Assembly: GCA_018398585.1 (NCBI GenBank)
Contig: JAGTTD010000010.1
Span: 2,683,501-2,747,500, forward strand
Length of the DNA: 64,000 nt
Origin: Simmondsia chinensis
Lineage: Eukaryota; Streptophyta; Magnoliopsida; Caryophyllales; Simmondsiaceae
Reading direction: 5' to 3'
Within the stretch, counting starts at the first letter, position 1, and every line of letters starts with the position of its first letter. Below, piece after piece: positions 1-11,788 of the stretch. Made by a program: the position numbers and the translations under genes. Under the pieces are notes generated by a model, which saw nothing but the letters and a program-made list of their open reading frames with translations, had not been told where the DNA came from and ran no database searches.

Positions 1-284
1 TAACTTAAACCCTAAAAAAAGTTACAGTTCAAAAGCTTAAAATTTTTTCTTAAATTTTTTTTTCGATAATTAGTAACAAAGTCGTGATAAAAAGCTCCAA
101 AATTGCAATGATTCATGTATGATTCATGGCTAATTTTTTTAGATTGGAAAATATAGCCAAAGGAACATATTTATAGCAGCAAAACCTACAAAAACCTAAT
201 GCAATTATAATTCTAAAACTAGACTATCTGAAAAATTAAAAATCAAAACTTAAGCGTGAAACGTTAAATTTGATGCCCATCAAT

Positions 285-490
285 GAATTAATGGGCCTGT
301 TAATGGGCCTCTTAATTTATTGAACTTAAATCATAGCCCACTAATGACTTCATCTTGGACTTCAACCATAGGCCCAACAATTGGGGCTTGAACTGCATCA
401 ATTTCTCTCTCTGAACTCATAAATTTCTACTCTGGGCCCCCATTTCCTATTCTATATATAAATCTTTTGTTCAACTGAATTCTCAAAATT
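285..490 (+). promoter_or_regulatory. Putative promoter with GGCCCA/TGGGCC elements and TATA box
   Basis: Several TGGGCC or GGCCCA (site II-like) elements are visible near 292, 304, 371 and 433, and a TATA box (tatatataaat) lies at 453-463. A pyrimidine-rich leader follows (about 490-561). In plants these elements are known from promoters of growth-related and housekeeping genes bound by TCP factors. That the promoter drives the spliced transcript to its right is an inference from position and from the matching splice donor at 562. Confidence 0.5.
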
Positions 491-3335
491 CCCCCCTTTT
501 TTCTCTCTTTCTAACTCTCCCCCGCTTCCCCATTTCACTTTGATCCCTCTTTCTCTTCTGGGTACGTTTATGGTTCTTTAACTTGTATTCTTTCGTCATT
601 TTTGTATTTGATTTTTGCGTTTGGGTTCTTTGAATTGGCAATGCAATGGGGTTCTTTGATTAGTCTCATGGGTTGTTTGAATCATGCAATTGTGTTGATT
701 TTGATTTGAATTTTGGATTATTTCTCAAGAAAAATGCGTTTTTTATGGTTCTGGGTGTCAAAGAAACAACTAGTATCCCAAAACTTAAGTTAAAGGGTGG
801 AGCCTTTCCTGCACATGCATGGGTAAGTTCTTTGTGGTGTCATATTCTGATACGAACTGAAATTAAATGTACTGAAATCAAGTAAAAACAATAAAGGAAA
901 TGAAATTTGATTTCATGTGCCTTTTCTTTTTGATTCTGGGTTTCTTTCTCTTTGTTTTTCAATATCTGAAGTGTTCTTGGGGTACTTTGATAAATTTCTT
1001 GGATGCTAGTTGTCATAAAAATAAAAATTCTACGGTATATATTACTTGTTTTGTGTCCAGATTAAATTTTGGTGCTCTCAAAATGTGGAATTCATGATGC
1101 TAGGACATCTTTAATGCAGGGATAGATGTTAGTTCAAGTTCAAATTTGTTGCTACCGTGTACTAAAACATTTTGGGTTGAATCATGACTGTTATGTTGAG
1201 TCGGAGAAAGCACTCTGATTATAAGTTGGTCTTAGAATTGTTCATCAGATTAGACAGATTGAATCCGATTGGATGAATGATATGAACTGAAATTGAAAGA
1301 CTGAAAATTAAATCAAAATACTAAAATACTAAGGCCTGTTATTGTGATAAGTTTCTTGGATGCTATGCTACTTGTGACTAAAATTCTACTGTATATATTA
1401 GATGTTAGGTCAAGTTCAAATTTCATGCTAATATGTACAGAAAATTTTTGGGTTGAATCATGACTGCTATGATGACTGAAGGAAGACATTCTGATTATAT
1501 AGGATTGTTCATCAAGTTAGACCGGATAGAACTAGATTGGATCAAACACTAGTAGAAGTTCAAATGTCAAACAAATGAATGGGATGAATAGTTTCTCTTC
1601 GGTTTTGGATACGTACCCAAATTAGGTATTTGGGTACATAGGTATTGTGGAGCCCAATCTAGGGAGGGAGTTATAATATATATAGGGGTAATGGATTGTA
1701 TTAAAAACTATTAATGAAATGAATAAAGCCGGTCCTGACATTTTTGGAACTTCAAGCGAAAGTAACATTTAATTTCATGTATCATATCTTTTTGATTCTG
1801 GGTTTCTTTCTCTTTGTTTTTCAATACCTGAAGTGTTCTTGGGTTAGTGTGATAAATTTCTTGGGTGCTGTTTGTCATAAAAATAAAAATTCTACTGTAT
1901 ATATTACATGTTTTGGGTCAAGATTAACTTTTGGTGCTTTCAAAATGTGGAATTCATGGTGCTAGAACATCTTTCAATGCAGGGATAGTTGATAGTTCAA
2001 GTTCCAATTTCATGCTAATATGTACAGAAACATTTGAGTTGAATCATGACTGTTATGAAGTTGGTCTTAGGGTTGTTCATCAGATTAAAAAGATTGAATT
2101 GGACTGGATAATTGATATAAATTGAAATTGAAAAAAACTGAAAACTAAATCAAAATAATATAATAATTAAATTAAAGCGTAAAGTGAGGAGTGAATAGAA
2201 ATGACATATCAAATTTCATTGCTTTTCTTTCGAATACATGGTCGAGTCTATTTCTACATCGAATTGCAGTTTTTTTTAGTAAGTAATTTATTCTACTTAG
2301 GAATGCTTTACATTGTGAATGCAGTTGATCGAGATACTTGTACTATTGTTTGGAATCCTCATTCCCAAGCTCAAGCATGACAGGACCAAATCAAAACGGA
2401 GACAGAGGAATAGCAACAGTAGACAATATTGATGATGATGCTGTAGCAAGACTAGCAGAAAAGCCGCGAGATGGTATCGCCTCTACCATGAACACTGTGT
2501 CAAGTGCCGATTGTGCTCCTCAATGCTCAAGTCTAAGTGCAGACCATGCAGGCAACATTCGTATCGATGTGCAGGCGGTGACTGGAGTGGATTCATATGC
2601 TGCTCTTGACATTCCTACAGTATCAACAACGGACCCAAGTCACGTTACAGGTGCTTCTTTTGGTCATGTAAATGGCCCTTTTTCTGGAGAGACTAATCTT
2701 TCTGTAAGACTTGCTAGTATGTTTAGGCCTAGAGATGATGGTGGGTCCAGTGGATTCATACGTGACTTAATGGTTCAGCTACTGCAAGTTTCTCTGTAGA
2801 ACGGAGCCAAGTCATCAAGAACAACAAAACCCAAGAAACAGTGGCGGCATGGGAGGGATTGCTGACTGCTTTTGTCCTTCGACTTCTGGTTCAAATCTCG
2901 CATGACGTATAGGCAATTTCAACAGGAGTATAAACCTGGGTAACCAATGGAGTGCAACGTCTAATTTGACACCGACAGGCACCAGATCGACCCATTTTCA
3001 CTTCTGTTCCGTACCATTATATATGTCACCTCTTTTGAGTGCATTTGCATAGGATCAAACCCATCTCGCGTCTTGCTTGGTGTAGGTATGCCAACGTACA
3101 TGCCGCCTTATAATTAAATTAGTGACTCTAATTCAAGAAATGTCAGTCCATTGGGTTCTCACAACACATTTAAAGAAAGATGGCAAGCATCTAGGTCGAC
3201 GAACTTATCACAACCACCAGTGACATGGAGTTTGAACCCCAGTAGTTCTGTTGCATCGAGTTCTCAAACTGTCTTGTCCGATTGTTTCTCCATCTGTCCA
3301 TCCTATACCGGTTCCTCTCGCGTTATCCGATAGAA
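490..3335 (+). pseudogene. Spliced gene of unknown function, coding part probably broken
   Basis: A pyrimidine-rich leader exon (about 490-561) ends at a donor reading GTACGT. After about 1.76 kb of AT-rich sequence, an acceptor (gcag, 2321-2324) opens an exon with ATG at 2377 in frame for 140 codons to TAG at 2797-2799. The product is Ser/Thr/Asp-rich with no family I recognise and no membrane segment. After the stop, gene-like base composition and short open stretches continue to about 3335; the stretch at 3151-3333 is also Ser-rich. This suggests that a longer reading frame has been broken by a stop and indels. An alternative is a short real protein with a long 3' UTR. I do not assign a function. 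Confidence 0.35.
900..2165 (+). repeat. Threefold duplication inside the first intron
   Basis: The segment at about 900-1340 recurs at about 1765-2165 with high identity. Both encode the same non-functional stretch ending FQYLKCSW and a following NKNSTVYITCF, and both contain the same ggttgaatcatgactgtta tract or a close variant. A partial third copy lies at about 1345-1560. This is a local tandem duplication in a presumed intron, not a gene. Confidence 0.7.
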
Positions 3336-3639
3336 AGTAGCCATTGGTCATCAGAATCTGCTGTTCGGAGGCCTTTCTATCCACCAGTTAGTTTGGGATC
3401 CGCAACTGTCCGTTTTGATTTTCTTGAATTGCCACATAGGTGTTATTGATAGGGAAATACAATAAAATAGGTACTATTTCGACTTCAAGGCATGTAGTGA
3501 ATTACTTTCCTTAATACTTATTTCTAGATTATTGAATGGATTTTCGAGTTGAAAGAAGAGAATGGTGTGAATTTTTTTGCACTTTTGAAGCCAATTTACC
3601 ACTTTTTCAAACCTGATATGGTGGGGCTTTACATAAATT

Positions 3640-3947
3640 TATAGGTGTCCCTGAGGAAGGGACACAGCCTTTCCAATTGAAGACATCATCACCATTATTA
3701 AAGACATTCGTTTATTGAGCCATCCTTTAGGCCATGTCTCTTTCAATCATTGCTATAGGGAAGCTAATAGGCCGACGGACTAGTTGGCGAATCTGGGGCA
3801 TGAGGGTTGTGGTATTTCGGTGTGCGATAGCCTCCCGCACCGCCTTCCTCTCCCTTATCCGGGCTGATGCCTCAGGATTCCTTCTCAAATGAGAGCAATC
3901 TTGAGAAGCCTTGTCTTTACCTTTAAAAAAAAAAAAAAAAAAAAAAA
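3640..3947 (+). mobile_element. 5'-truncated LINE copy: RNase H C-terminus plus poly(A)
   Basis: Frame +1 encodes IIKDIRLL, HVSFNHCYREANR and LANLGHEG, the pattern of the C-terminal RNase H domain of plant non-LTR retrotransposons (the NR.AD.LAN motif). A TAG stop replaces a residue just before LAN, and a TGA follows further on. The copy ends in 23 A residues (3925-3947). The same protein end occurs on the minus strand at 57.7-58.1 kb (VIKDIHLL, HCFRGVNRLADWLAN), so both are truncated insertions of one family. Poly(A) and 5' truncation are standard for target-primed insertion. Confidence 0.7.
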
Positions 3948-5780
3948 CCTTTCCAATTAACCCAAAATTATTTCCCAATCGTTGCACAGTACTGTGCAAA
4001 CACAACAGCCAAAACCACATTGTATGTCGACACACCGTCCCACTTTTTGATGGGGTAAACAAAAATATCAGAGAACTCGAATATAAGAAAATCTGAACCA
4101 TGATCAATCCAAAAAATTGGGATAATCGATACGAAAATAGCTGGTTAGGGTAATACCCAACCCACTGATTTTCGGATATTAAGTCGGTTACGGATATGAA
4201 TTTTGAAATTTTTTGACCTGCCCGAACTTGATATAGTATATAATATTGGAAATGGAATTAATATGCGAGTTTAGCTTGGTTTGTCCCAAAAACAAAAAAA
4301 AAAGGTTTAGCTTGGTTGGTTAGCATGTCGTTGAGTTTTATTGGAGGCTGCAGTTATGCATAAAATTTTTGAATTTTTTCCCCTTATTTTCCCCTATACG
4401 CCCATTCTCTCCTTACTTATCCTCCGTTTGGCAATGGGCCGAAGAGGGGTAAAAGAGGGTAATTGTTTACCCGTGTTTGGCAAATGTTGTAGAGGGGTAA
4501 CGGGAGATAAAGCTCTTTACCCATATTTTCTTTAACCTTTAAATTGTGGGATAAGGTTAATTTTTTAAAAATTTTGGATAATTTTACCCTTATTTTAACT
4601 ATAATTCTCCATTCTCTTATCTTTTTTATAAGAGTAACTCATTTATTTCTCTTTATCATTACCTCTCTTAATTGAACATATCCAAATAAGGGTAGAATAT
4701 TACTTCTTCCCCTCTTCACTTCCCTTTATTCAACCGCTTCCTGCCTGCTCTCTCTCTCTCTCTCTTCTCCCCTACCTTGTCTTCCCTGTGCTTCCCAACT
4801 CTTCCTTGCTCCGAACATTATAGAACGATCAAATTTTGCACATTTGTTAATTTTTGCTGTAAACTTTTGTCGATTGAAGAACTTTGTCATGTAATATTAA
4901 AATTTTAAGTTTTTAATTTATATTTTGACTTGAGTTAATATTGAACTTTTATGTTTTTTTTCTTTTTGTAAATCAATTTTGTTCAATTAAATGGGAGTCA
5001 AGTTAATGATTTAGACACATAGAAGAACTCGTTTTTTCTGTTACATTATGTGATAATGATTTGGGTCATTTTAATGCTTTGGGTACCTGATCCGTGCTCA
5101 CTCATACTTTTTGGGTACTTGTACTTCTATAAGCCACAAATTCTGTGTGTCTACGCACCTTCCATTGAGCGTTTCTAATGTATGTATGTTGACACATACG
5201 TTTACATATGTCGAAACACACTAAATCCGAGGTAAAACTCAATCAAAACACTTTATTTTAACAATACACCAACTAAAGGTTCATGCTGATGCAATATGAG
5301 GCCTGTGGATTATGTACAACTTCCTGATCCGGTTTTTGAGAAGGGTCTAAATCCAACTTTTGAGATTTGTTTCTTGGAGGATGCTCAATTATAGAACTTT
5401 ATAGTTATGCCTATATGATTTTAAGGAAATTCTCGCTTAAGTATTTTAAGGTTTGAGCATTTATCATTTAGATACAATTAATTTCAATATACATAATAAG
5501 GTACCCTGAGTTTTAGATATTTTATTACTTATGTATCCAAAAGTTGGAAAATTTTATCAATCAGGTGCCCGTTTGTTTAAAATTTGACAAATTTTCATTA
5601 AAAAAATCTAAAATTGAACATGATTTTAACAATATAGAAATAACTTCATTTTAATTCAATATTTTTTGCTAAAAAATGCAAAAATTACACATAATTGGTA
5701 ATTTTGATGTGGTCTATATCAACATTCGATAAATAATTTATCTCAATTGGTTGAATTTTTGAAGAAATTATTGGTATAAG
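3948..5780. other. Non-coding interval, possible MITE at 4422-4735
   Basis: No credible gene is seen. The stretch 4422-4735 starts ccgtttggcaatgggcc and contains gaagaggggtaaaagaggg. The far side carries a loosely matching inverse (reverse complement gaagaggggaagaagtaat), which suggests a small inverted-repeat element, but I found no target-site duplication. The rest is AT-rich with no repeat I can name. Confidence 0.3.
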
Positions 5781-5992
5781 TGTTATGAGCAATAACACGT
5801 AGAATATATTAGGGTCTTGATTTTCGGAAAGTATATAAACCTAGCTTGTATTCTTTGGATAGGCATCAAATAAACAAACTCTTCTTTCTCTCCCTAACTC
5901 TCTTTCTCATCTCTTATCTCTATTTCTCTCTCATCTCAATCTAATTCCCCAATCCCTAACCCTAATTCAAGTTACACTAAATTGGTGTAACA
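5781..5992 (+). repeat. 5' LTR (212 bp)
   Basis: It begins TGTTATGAGC and ends GTGTAACA, the TG...CA form. A TATA-like gtatataaac lies about 50 bp in and is followed by a pyrimidine-rich ctcttctttctctc tract. It matches the 3' LTR apart from eight substitutions and a 2-bp indel. Confidence 0.93.
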
Positions 5993-5994
5993 AT

Positions 5995-6007
5995 TGGTAT
6001 CAGATTC
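5995..6007 (+). other. Primer binding site, tRNA-iMet type
   Basis: TGGTATCAGATTC begins 2 bases after the 5' LTR. The first ten bases match the usual TGGTATCAGAGC complementary to the 3' end of initiator methionine tRNA. Confidence 0.8.
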
Positions 6008-6033
6008 AGGCAACGTGTTGCGTGTCGTGATCA

Positions 6034-7701
6034 ATGGCCGACGGCACTTGTAGCGCCTCCGACATCCGGCGCCTTGAGGCACGGTTAGATGACACCGAGA
6101 GTCGTCTTGAAGGTCGATTGAATGATCTTGATGAACGATTTCAAGTGATGGTGACCGAGATGACTTCGATGAAGCAAGAACAAAGCCAAATGATGGTGAT
6201 TTTGAAGGAATTACAGCACCACCAGCGCCATGGCAATGGCCTCCTCGCCCGACCGGCTCCGGTAGCTGCCGATCCACAACCTCCAATTCCATCGGTAACC
6301 ACCTCGGTTCCAGCCTCTAGTATTGAATCTACCGCCTCTTCACAGTATCAATTTCCTACTCGTTTATCAAAGATTGAATTTCCTAAATTTTGTGGTGGTC
6401 TTGATGTCAAGAATCGGATATGGAAAGTAGATCAATTCTATGAATTAGATAATACACCATTGTCGGCTCAAGTCAAGATGGCTTCTATGCATCTTGAAGA
6501 GGATGCTATGGAGTGGCATCGTGCTTTTGGGAAAACCCTAGGCAGACCTCTTGAGCATGTAATGTGGCCTGAATATTCCACTCTATTACTTCAGCGTTTT
6601 GATAGTAGTTATGAGGATCCTATGGCGGATTTGATGACAATGCGCCAAACCGGTAGTGTTTCGGCCTATCAATCTGAATTTGAGCGTCTTGTGCCGCGTT
6701 TGTCACTCTCTGAGGAGTATTTAGTCTCCTGTTTTGTCACGGCCCTAAAGGACTCAATTCGATATCCGATATTGATGCTCCAACCCACTATAGTGCACCA
6801 CGCTATGAGATTAGCGCGGTTACAGGAGGAACACATGTCCTCGAGTTCCCGTCCCCCATTTGGGCCGGTTCGACAGCCCACTTCTTGTGCGCCACATCCC
6901 TCATATCTAAGTTCTGACGGGTCGGGGGTCCGGTCTTCTTCGGATTCGGTCTCCGCTCCTAGTACGCTTAAGCGCGAGGGTTGTACTATTACCGCGGCTG
7001 AAATCGAGGACAGGTGTGAGAAAGGCCTGTGTTTCTTTTGCAACAAGCCTTTTGTTCCCAGACACATAAAATTCTGTAAGGTCAAGAATCCCCAGTTGAA
7101 AATGCTTTATGGATCCACGAATGAGCAGCTTGATGCCACGGGCACCGAGGATTTCACAGAGGACATTGTGGACATCGAGCCCAGTGATCTTCCACATATA
7201 TTGTGTAATGCTTTGGCCGGCATTTCTGCCTACTCTACTATGCGCATCACAGGCTATCATAACCGCAAGCCTATTCATATCCTTGTTGATAGTGGTAACA
7301 CCGACAATTTCCTCGATCATGGGAAGGCCCGGATGTTACGGTGTCTTACGGAGCCAATTTCTCCTACCTCGGTGGTGGTGGCCGATGGTAACCGACTCCA
7401 ATGTACTGCGATATGTCGTGATTTTTTGTGGAATGCACAAGGGACAACCTTCGTTTGTGATGTCCTCCTCATTGACTTGGGGGGATGTGATACGGTCCTC
7501 GGGGTTTAGGGGTTGGCATTGTTGGGGGCCATTGTGTGGAACTTTGAGCGGCTTCAGATGTCATTCACTTGGCAAGGCAAACAGTGTACACTTCACGGTC
7601 ACTCTCCGAGCTTCAAATCCGCGGGTAAGCGCAGCCTTCATAAGCTTGATATTTTGTGTTCTTCGATTCACCTTGTTGTGATTCCTATTATTACTTTGTG
7701 A
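6034..7701 (+). pseudogene. gag-protease part of the chromovirus
   Basis: The frame opens with ATG at 6034 and runs to a TAG at 7507-7509, then continues in the same frame to a TGA at 7699-7701. The N-terminal third is a coiled-coil-like, charged segment (RLEARLDDTESRLEGRL). The capsid region follows, with KIEFPKFCG, AMEWHRAF and VSAYQSEFERL typical of plant gypsy gag. The zinc knuckle is degenerate (CFFCNKPFVPRHIKFC), with the usual Gly before His replaced. The aspartic protease active site reads VDSGNTDNFLD. The TAG probably replaces CAG of a GVQ motif and would separate gag-protease from the rest of pol. Confidence 0.9.
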
Positions 7702-7702
7702 T

Positions 7703-10572
7703 CTTTACTTGTCTCAGTTGATTATACGTCTTCGGGCATTGTTACCGAGGACCATTGGTGTAACTCAACAATTTGTTGGGTGAATTTGCTACGGTTTTCG
7801 TGCTACCACGCGAGCTCCCTCCTTGTCGACCGGAATTCGATCACCGTATTATACTTAAACCGGATGCTACCCCGGTGAATATCTGTCCATACCGCTATCC
7901 TTCGGTTCAAAAGGATGCTATCGAGACCATGATTCAAGAAATGCTTGAGTTCAGAATTATTCCTCACAGTAATAGTCCCTCGCTTCACCCATAATTTTAG
8001 TAAAAAAAAAAAGACGGGTCTTGGCGTATGTGTGTGGACTATCGGGAGTTAAATCACCGCACGATTAAGGACAAATTTCCCATCCCAATTGTTGAGGAGT
8101 TGTTGGACGAGCTGTATGGTTTGGTCATTTTTTCGAAATTGGATCTTCGAAGTGGATATCATCAAGTGCGGGTTTGTGAGTCAGATGTGTATAAGACAGC
8201 ATTTCGTACACACTAGGGTCATTATGAATTTCGGGTGATGCCTTTCGGATTGATGAATGCCCTGGCTACCTTCCAGGGCCTTATGAATGCGGTATTTCAA
8301 CCCTACCTCCGGAAGTTCGTGCTTGTTTTTTTGACGACATTTTGATCTATAGCCCGGATGTGTCCTCTCATCTTTCTCATCTTCGTGCCGTTTTTGAGAT
8401 CATGTTTGAGCACCGTTTGTCTGTTAAAAAATCCAAGTGTGAGTTTCTTCTCGAGGAAATTGATTATTTGGGTCATCGAATTTTCGCCCAAGGCGTGTTC
8501 ACCGACTCCAGCAAGATCTCGGTCATGCGGGACTGGCCGGTTCCCACAACAGTCAAGCAATTGTGCGGTTTCCTCGGTTTGGCCGGGTATTATCGTCGGT
8601 TCATTCGCAACTATGGTTCTATTAGTAAACCGCTTATGGAACTCCTCAAGCGTGACAGTTTCACATGGTCATCCACAGCCGACACCGCCTTAGCCGCCCT
8701 CAAGGACGCTTTGAGGCATTCCCCAGTGCTCGCTTTACCAAATTTTTCCCGTCCTTTTGTGGTCGAGACCAATGCTTCAGGGTGGGTATGGGAGCCGTAC
8801 TTATGCAAGATAATCACCTGATCGCTTATTTGAGTAAAGCGCTAGCACCGTCCCATCTCGGGTTGTCCATTTACGAGCGGGAGCTTATGGCTGTGGTCCT
8901 CGCCGTTACCAAATTGGAGCACTACCTTGCCCATCGACCCTTTATCCTCTGGATCGATCAACAAAGTCTAAAGTATTTGCTCAATCAAAAGGTCAACACT
9001 TCGTTGCCACGAGCTTGGCTCTCCAAGCTTATGGGATTCTCTTATACTGTCAAGTATAAAAAAGGGTGTGAGAATAAGGCCGTGGACGCTCTCTCTTGCA
9101 TGCCCCCTTCCGATGTCGAGCTCCGTGCCTTGCTCGTTAACATTCATTCCTCACTGTTGGATGAAATCCGGAAGTCATGGGAGGCGGACCCGTCCACACA
9201 ACAACTCATCCGAGAGCTGCAAGCTGAACCCCAATCACATCCCACGTTTGCATGGGCAAATTCTAAGCTCCGGCGTTACGGTCGCCTGGTGGTTGGGCCG
9301 GATTCGGCACTCCGACAGCATATTTTTGCACTTTATCATGCTTCGGTTGTGGGTGGACATTCCAGTGTGGATGTCACTTATCGAAAACTGAGTAGTTTTT
9401 TCTATTGGAAAGGGATGTGCTAGGATGTTTATCGTTTTATTTCCGAGTGTACAATGTGTCAGCGTTGCAAGGCCGACAATGCCGCATACCCTAGTCTCTT
9501 GCAACCGTTACCTGTTCCGGAGACGATTTGGAGTTCAATTTCTGTGGATTTTATTGACGGGCTGCTCCGCTCTCATGGTCGGGATTTCGTTTTTGTGGTG
9601 GTCGATCGTTTGAGTAAGTATGCCCATTTCATGCCTCTTACCCACCCGTATACAGCCACAATGGTTGCCCGGGTATTTTTGGATTCGATCTTTCGCTTAC
9701 ATGGGCTACCATGGAGTATCATATCAGACCGAGATTTGGTGTTCCTCAGCTTATTCTAGCAGGAACTGTTCTGCATTTTGGGTGTGGATTTGCACATGTC
9801 CTCAGGGTATCACCCCCAGACAGACGGACAGACCGAGGTCGTCAATCGCAGCTTAGAAACGTATTTACGTTGTTTTTGTTGTGATATGCCTTCCGCATGG
9901 CCTACGTTTCTTCCTTTGGCAGAGTGGTGGTATAATACCTCTTTTCACTCGGCTATTCATTCCACCTCGTACGAGATCTTGTATGGTCAAACCACCACCT
10001 TACACATTTCGTACATTCCGGGAGAGTCAGAGGTCGCTGCGGTTGACCGAAGCTTGGCTGCCCGTGAAGAGGCCGTTCAGTTGCTTAAGCATCACCTTTC
10101 ACGCGCCCAGGTCCGCATGAAATAGTTGGCCGATTCTCTTCGTTCTGAGCGTCAGTTCGCTGTGGGTGATTGGGTGTATTTGAAATTACAGCCGTATCGC
10201 CAAGCTTCGCTTCATCCGCGCCAAAACATGAAACTCGCAGCCAAGTTTTATGGACCATACCGTGTAATTGCCCGGGTTGGGCAAGTTGCTTATACTCTTG
10301 ATTTTCCGGATCATGTTAGGATTCACCCGACTTTTCATGTTTCGCAGTTACGCCGGCACGTGGGGACCGTCACGGAGGGCCATCTGAGCGTCCTACCGCA
10401 TCTCCTAGGCAATTCATGGGTTCCCGAGGCCATCCTTGATAGGCGTCTGGTGAAGCGGCGCAATGTAGCAGCCACTCAATTTCTGGTCAAGTGGCGTGAT
10501 CATGAGGTCGAGGACATGACCTGGGAAGATTGGTCCGAGTTTCGACTCCGTTTTCCTACTTTTCTTCCTTGA
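7703..10572 (+). pseudogene. Reverse transcriptase, RNase H, integrase and chromodomain of the chromovirus
   Basis: The reverse transcriptase keeps [37 protein letters not shown] and the catalytic FDDILIYS, spread over different frames. RNase H keeps YERELMAVVLAV and WIDQQSLKYLL after a frameshift near 8780. Integrase keeps the CTMCQRCK finger, SVDFIDGL, IISDRD and HPQTDGQTE (the D, D and E residues). GPYRVIARVG is the GPY/F module. A chromodomain closes it (FLVKWRDH, TWEDWSEF). Stops at 8214, 9421, 9757 and 10123 interrupt it, frameshifts occur near 7772 and 8325, and the KKKDGSWR region is preceded by several stops. It cannot make an active polyprotein. Confidence 0.92.
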
Positions 10573-10601
10573 GGACAAGAAAGTGCTTGTCCGGGGGATA
10601 T
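10571..10601 (+). other. Polypurine tract region before the 3' LTR
   Basis: The segment between the stop codon of pol and the 3' LTR contains gaggacaagaaag and ccgggggata, the G-rich tract expected as plus-strand primer. The exact primer cannot be fixed by eye. Confidence 0.5.
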
Positions 10602-10815
10602 TGTTACGAGCAATAATACGTAGAATTGATTAGGGGCTTAATTTTCGGAAAGTATATAAACCTAGCTTGTATTCTTTGTATGGGCATCAAATAAACAAAC
10701 TCTTCTTTCTCTCCCTAACTCTCTTTCTCATCTCTTATCTCTATTTCTCTTTCTCATCTCAATCTAATTCCCCAATCCCTAACCCTAATTCAAGTTACAC
10801 TAAATTGGTGTAACA
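10602..10815 (+). repeat. 3' LTR (214 bp)
   Basis: It begins TGTTACGAGC, ends GTGTAACA and is the partner of the 5' LTR. It has one extra CT dinucleotide in the ttctcttt tract. The flanking ATTAG is the near-duplicate of ATAAG at the left end. Confidence 0.93.
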
Positions 10816-11486
10816 ATTAGCTTATATATATTATCGTATTCATGTATTATGTCAACATTTTTTTCCATAAAATTAATCAAATTCTTGTAAAAATTCAACA
10901 AATTACATCATATGGCACTTTAGTAATAAATATTCAAATCTCATGATATCCCATTATATATATTGAAATGTTAGAATATCTAAGTTATAATTTTTTTATG
11001 ATTTATTAGTTATGTTATGAGCCCTTAAATGCTTCTGTGAAGCTGTAGTAGTTTAAGTATCTCTGAGCTATCATGGAAGCATTATGCCTATGCCTATGCC
11101 TATGCCTATGCCTATGCCTATGCTTATGTCCAATTTATTAACATCATTGATAGATGGAACAATGGATAAACCGGTCATAATCACAAATTAGAAGGGGTAG
11201 ATTTGTCACATACATTTAAAGTCATGAATGAAGTAGCACTTATCTTGGAGGCTAGGTAAGTTATTTCCCCCATTTAGAAACAATTAGAACTTATTTAGCA
11301 ATTTTAAACTTCCCACATCTTATCTAATTCCCGCATACTAAACAAGACTTAGAAACGACACTTCCCATGAATTAAAACTTCCCTTGTCTACTTCCCGCAT
11401 ACCAAACAAGGCCTATATGCTACATGCCAAAGAATATGCTAAGTATAAATGCAAGAAAAAAATACATGTAGAAATACAAAGAAATA
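10816..11486. other. Non-coding interval with a hexamer repeat at 11083-11128
   Basis: The interval is AT-rich with no gene. A short tandem array of the hexamer tatgcc, about seven copies, lies at 11083-11128. Nothing else is recognised. Confidence 0.6.
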
Positions 11487-11501
11487 CTAGTATTCAAGAT
11501 A

Positions 11502-11688
11502 ACCAAAGAGGGTACCAACACGCAAACATTGGATCCCATCAGAACTCTGAAGTTAAGCGTGCTTAGACGAGAGTAGTACGAGGATGGGTGACGTCCTGAA
11601 AAGTCCTCACCACTCAGGTTGGGGGTAATCGGAAATAGTCTTTCTTCAGGTTAACATCATGAGAGGGTAAGGCTACATCCCACCGCCC

Positions 11689-11725
<37 letters not shown>

Positions 11726-11773
11726 TCGACCGTGCTTAAGTGGGAGCCATTGGGGCATTGGGAATGTTGCTTG
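11502..11773 (+). mobile_element. 5S rRNA-headed SINE, copy 1, with 15-bp target duplication
   Basis: The head aligns without gaps to plant 5S rRNA (ggatcccatc, agttaagcgtgctt, gagtagtacgaggatgggtg), including the internal pol III control region with its C-box. The body reads gttgggggtaatcggaaatag, with ggtaaggctac further on, then a 34-nt C run (11690-11723) and the tail ggcattggg. The identical 15-mer ctagtattcaagata flanks both ends (11487-11501 and 11774-11788). This proves that the 5S head and the body inserted together. Lack of TG...CA ends and the long duplication argue against an LTR element. Confidence 0.85.
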
Positions 11774-11788
11774 CTAGTATTCAAGATA

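Larger units (their letters stand above)
5781..10815 (+). mobile_element. Complete, inactivated Ty3/gypsy chromovirus (about 5.0 kb)
   Basis: The order is LTR, tRNA-iMet-type primer site, gag, protease, reverse transcriptase, RNase H, integrase, chromodomain, polypurine tract, LTR. The flanks read ATAAG on the left and ATTAG on the right, a 5-bp target duplication with one change. The C-terminal chromodomain makes it a chromovirus. The short LTRs and compact size fit the Reina-like group, but that clade call is tentative. At least five in-frame stops and several frameshifts break the polyprotein. A hand alignment of the two LTRs gives eight substitutions and one 2-bp indel, so the insertion is not very recent. 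Confidence 0.93.

Noticed and set aside
6669..7320. Antisense genes in the gag region
   Set aside because: They overlap the well-supported gag-protease frame and show no independent motif.
5781..10815. Endogenous pararetrovirus
   Set aside because: Two LTRs, a tRNA-iMet site, integrase and chromodomain identify a retrotransposon, not a caulimovirus; no movement protein is seen.
11502..11773. Cassandra-type TRIM LTR containing 5S
   Set aside because: No TG...CA ends, no 5-bp duplication and no primer binding site; instead 11-15-bp duplications and a tail shared with an RTE LINE.
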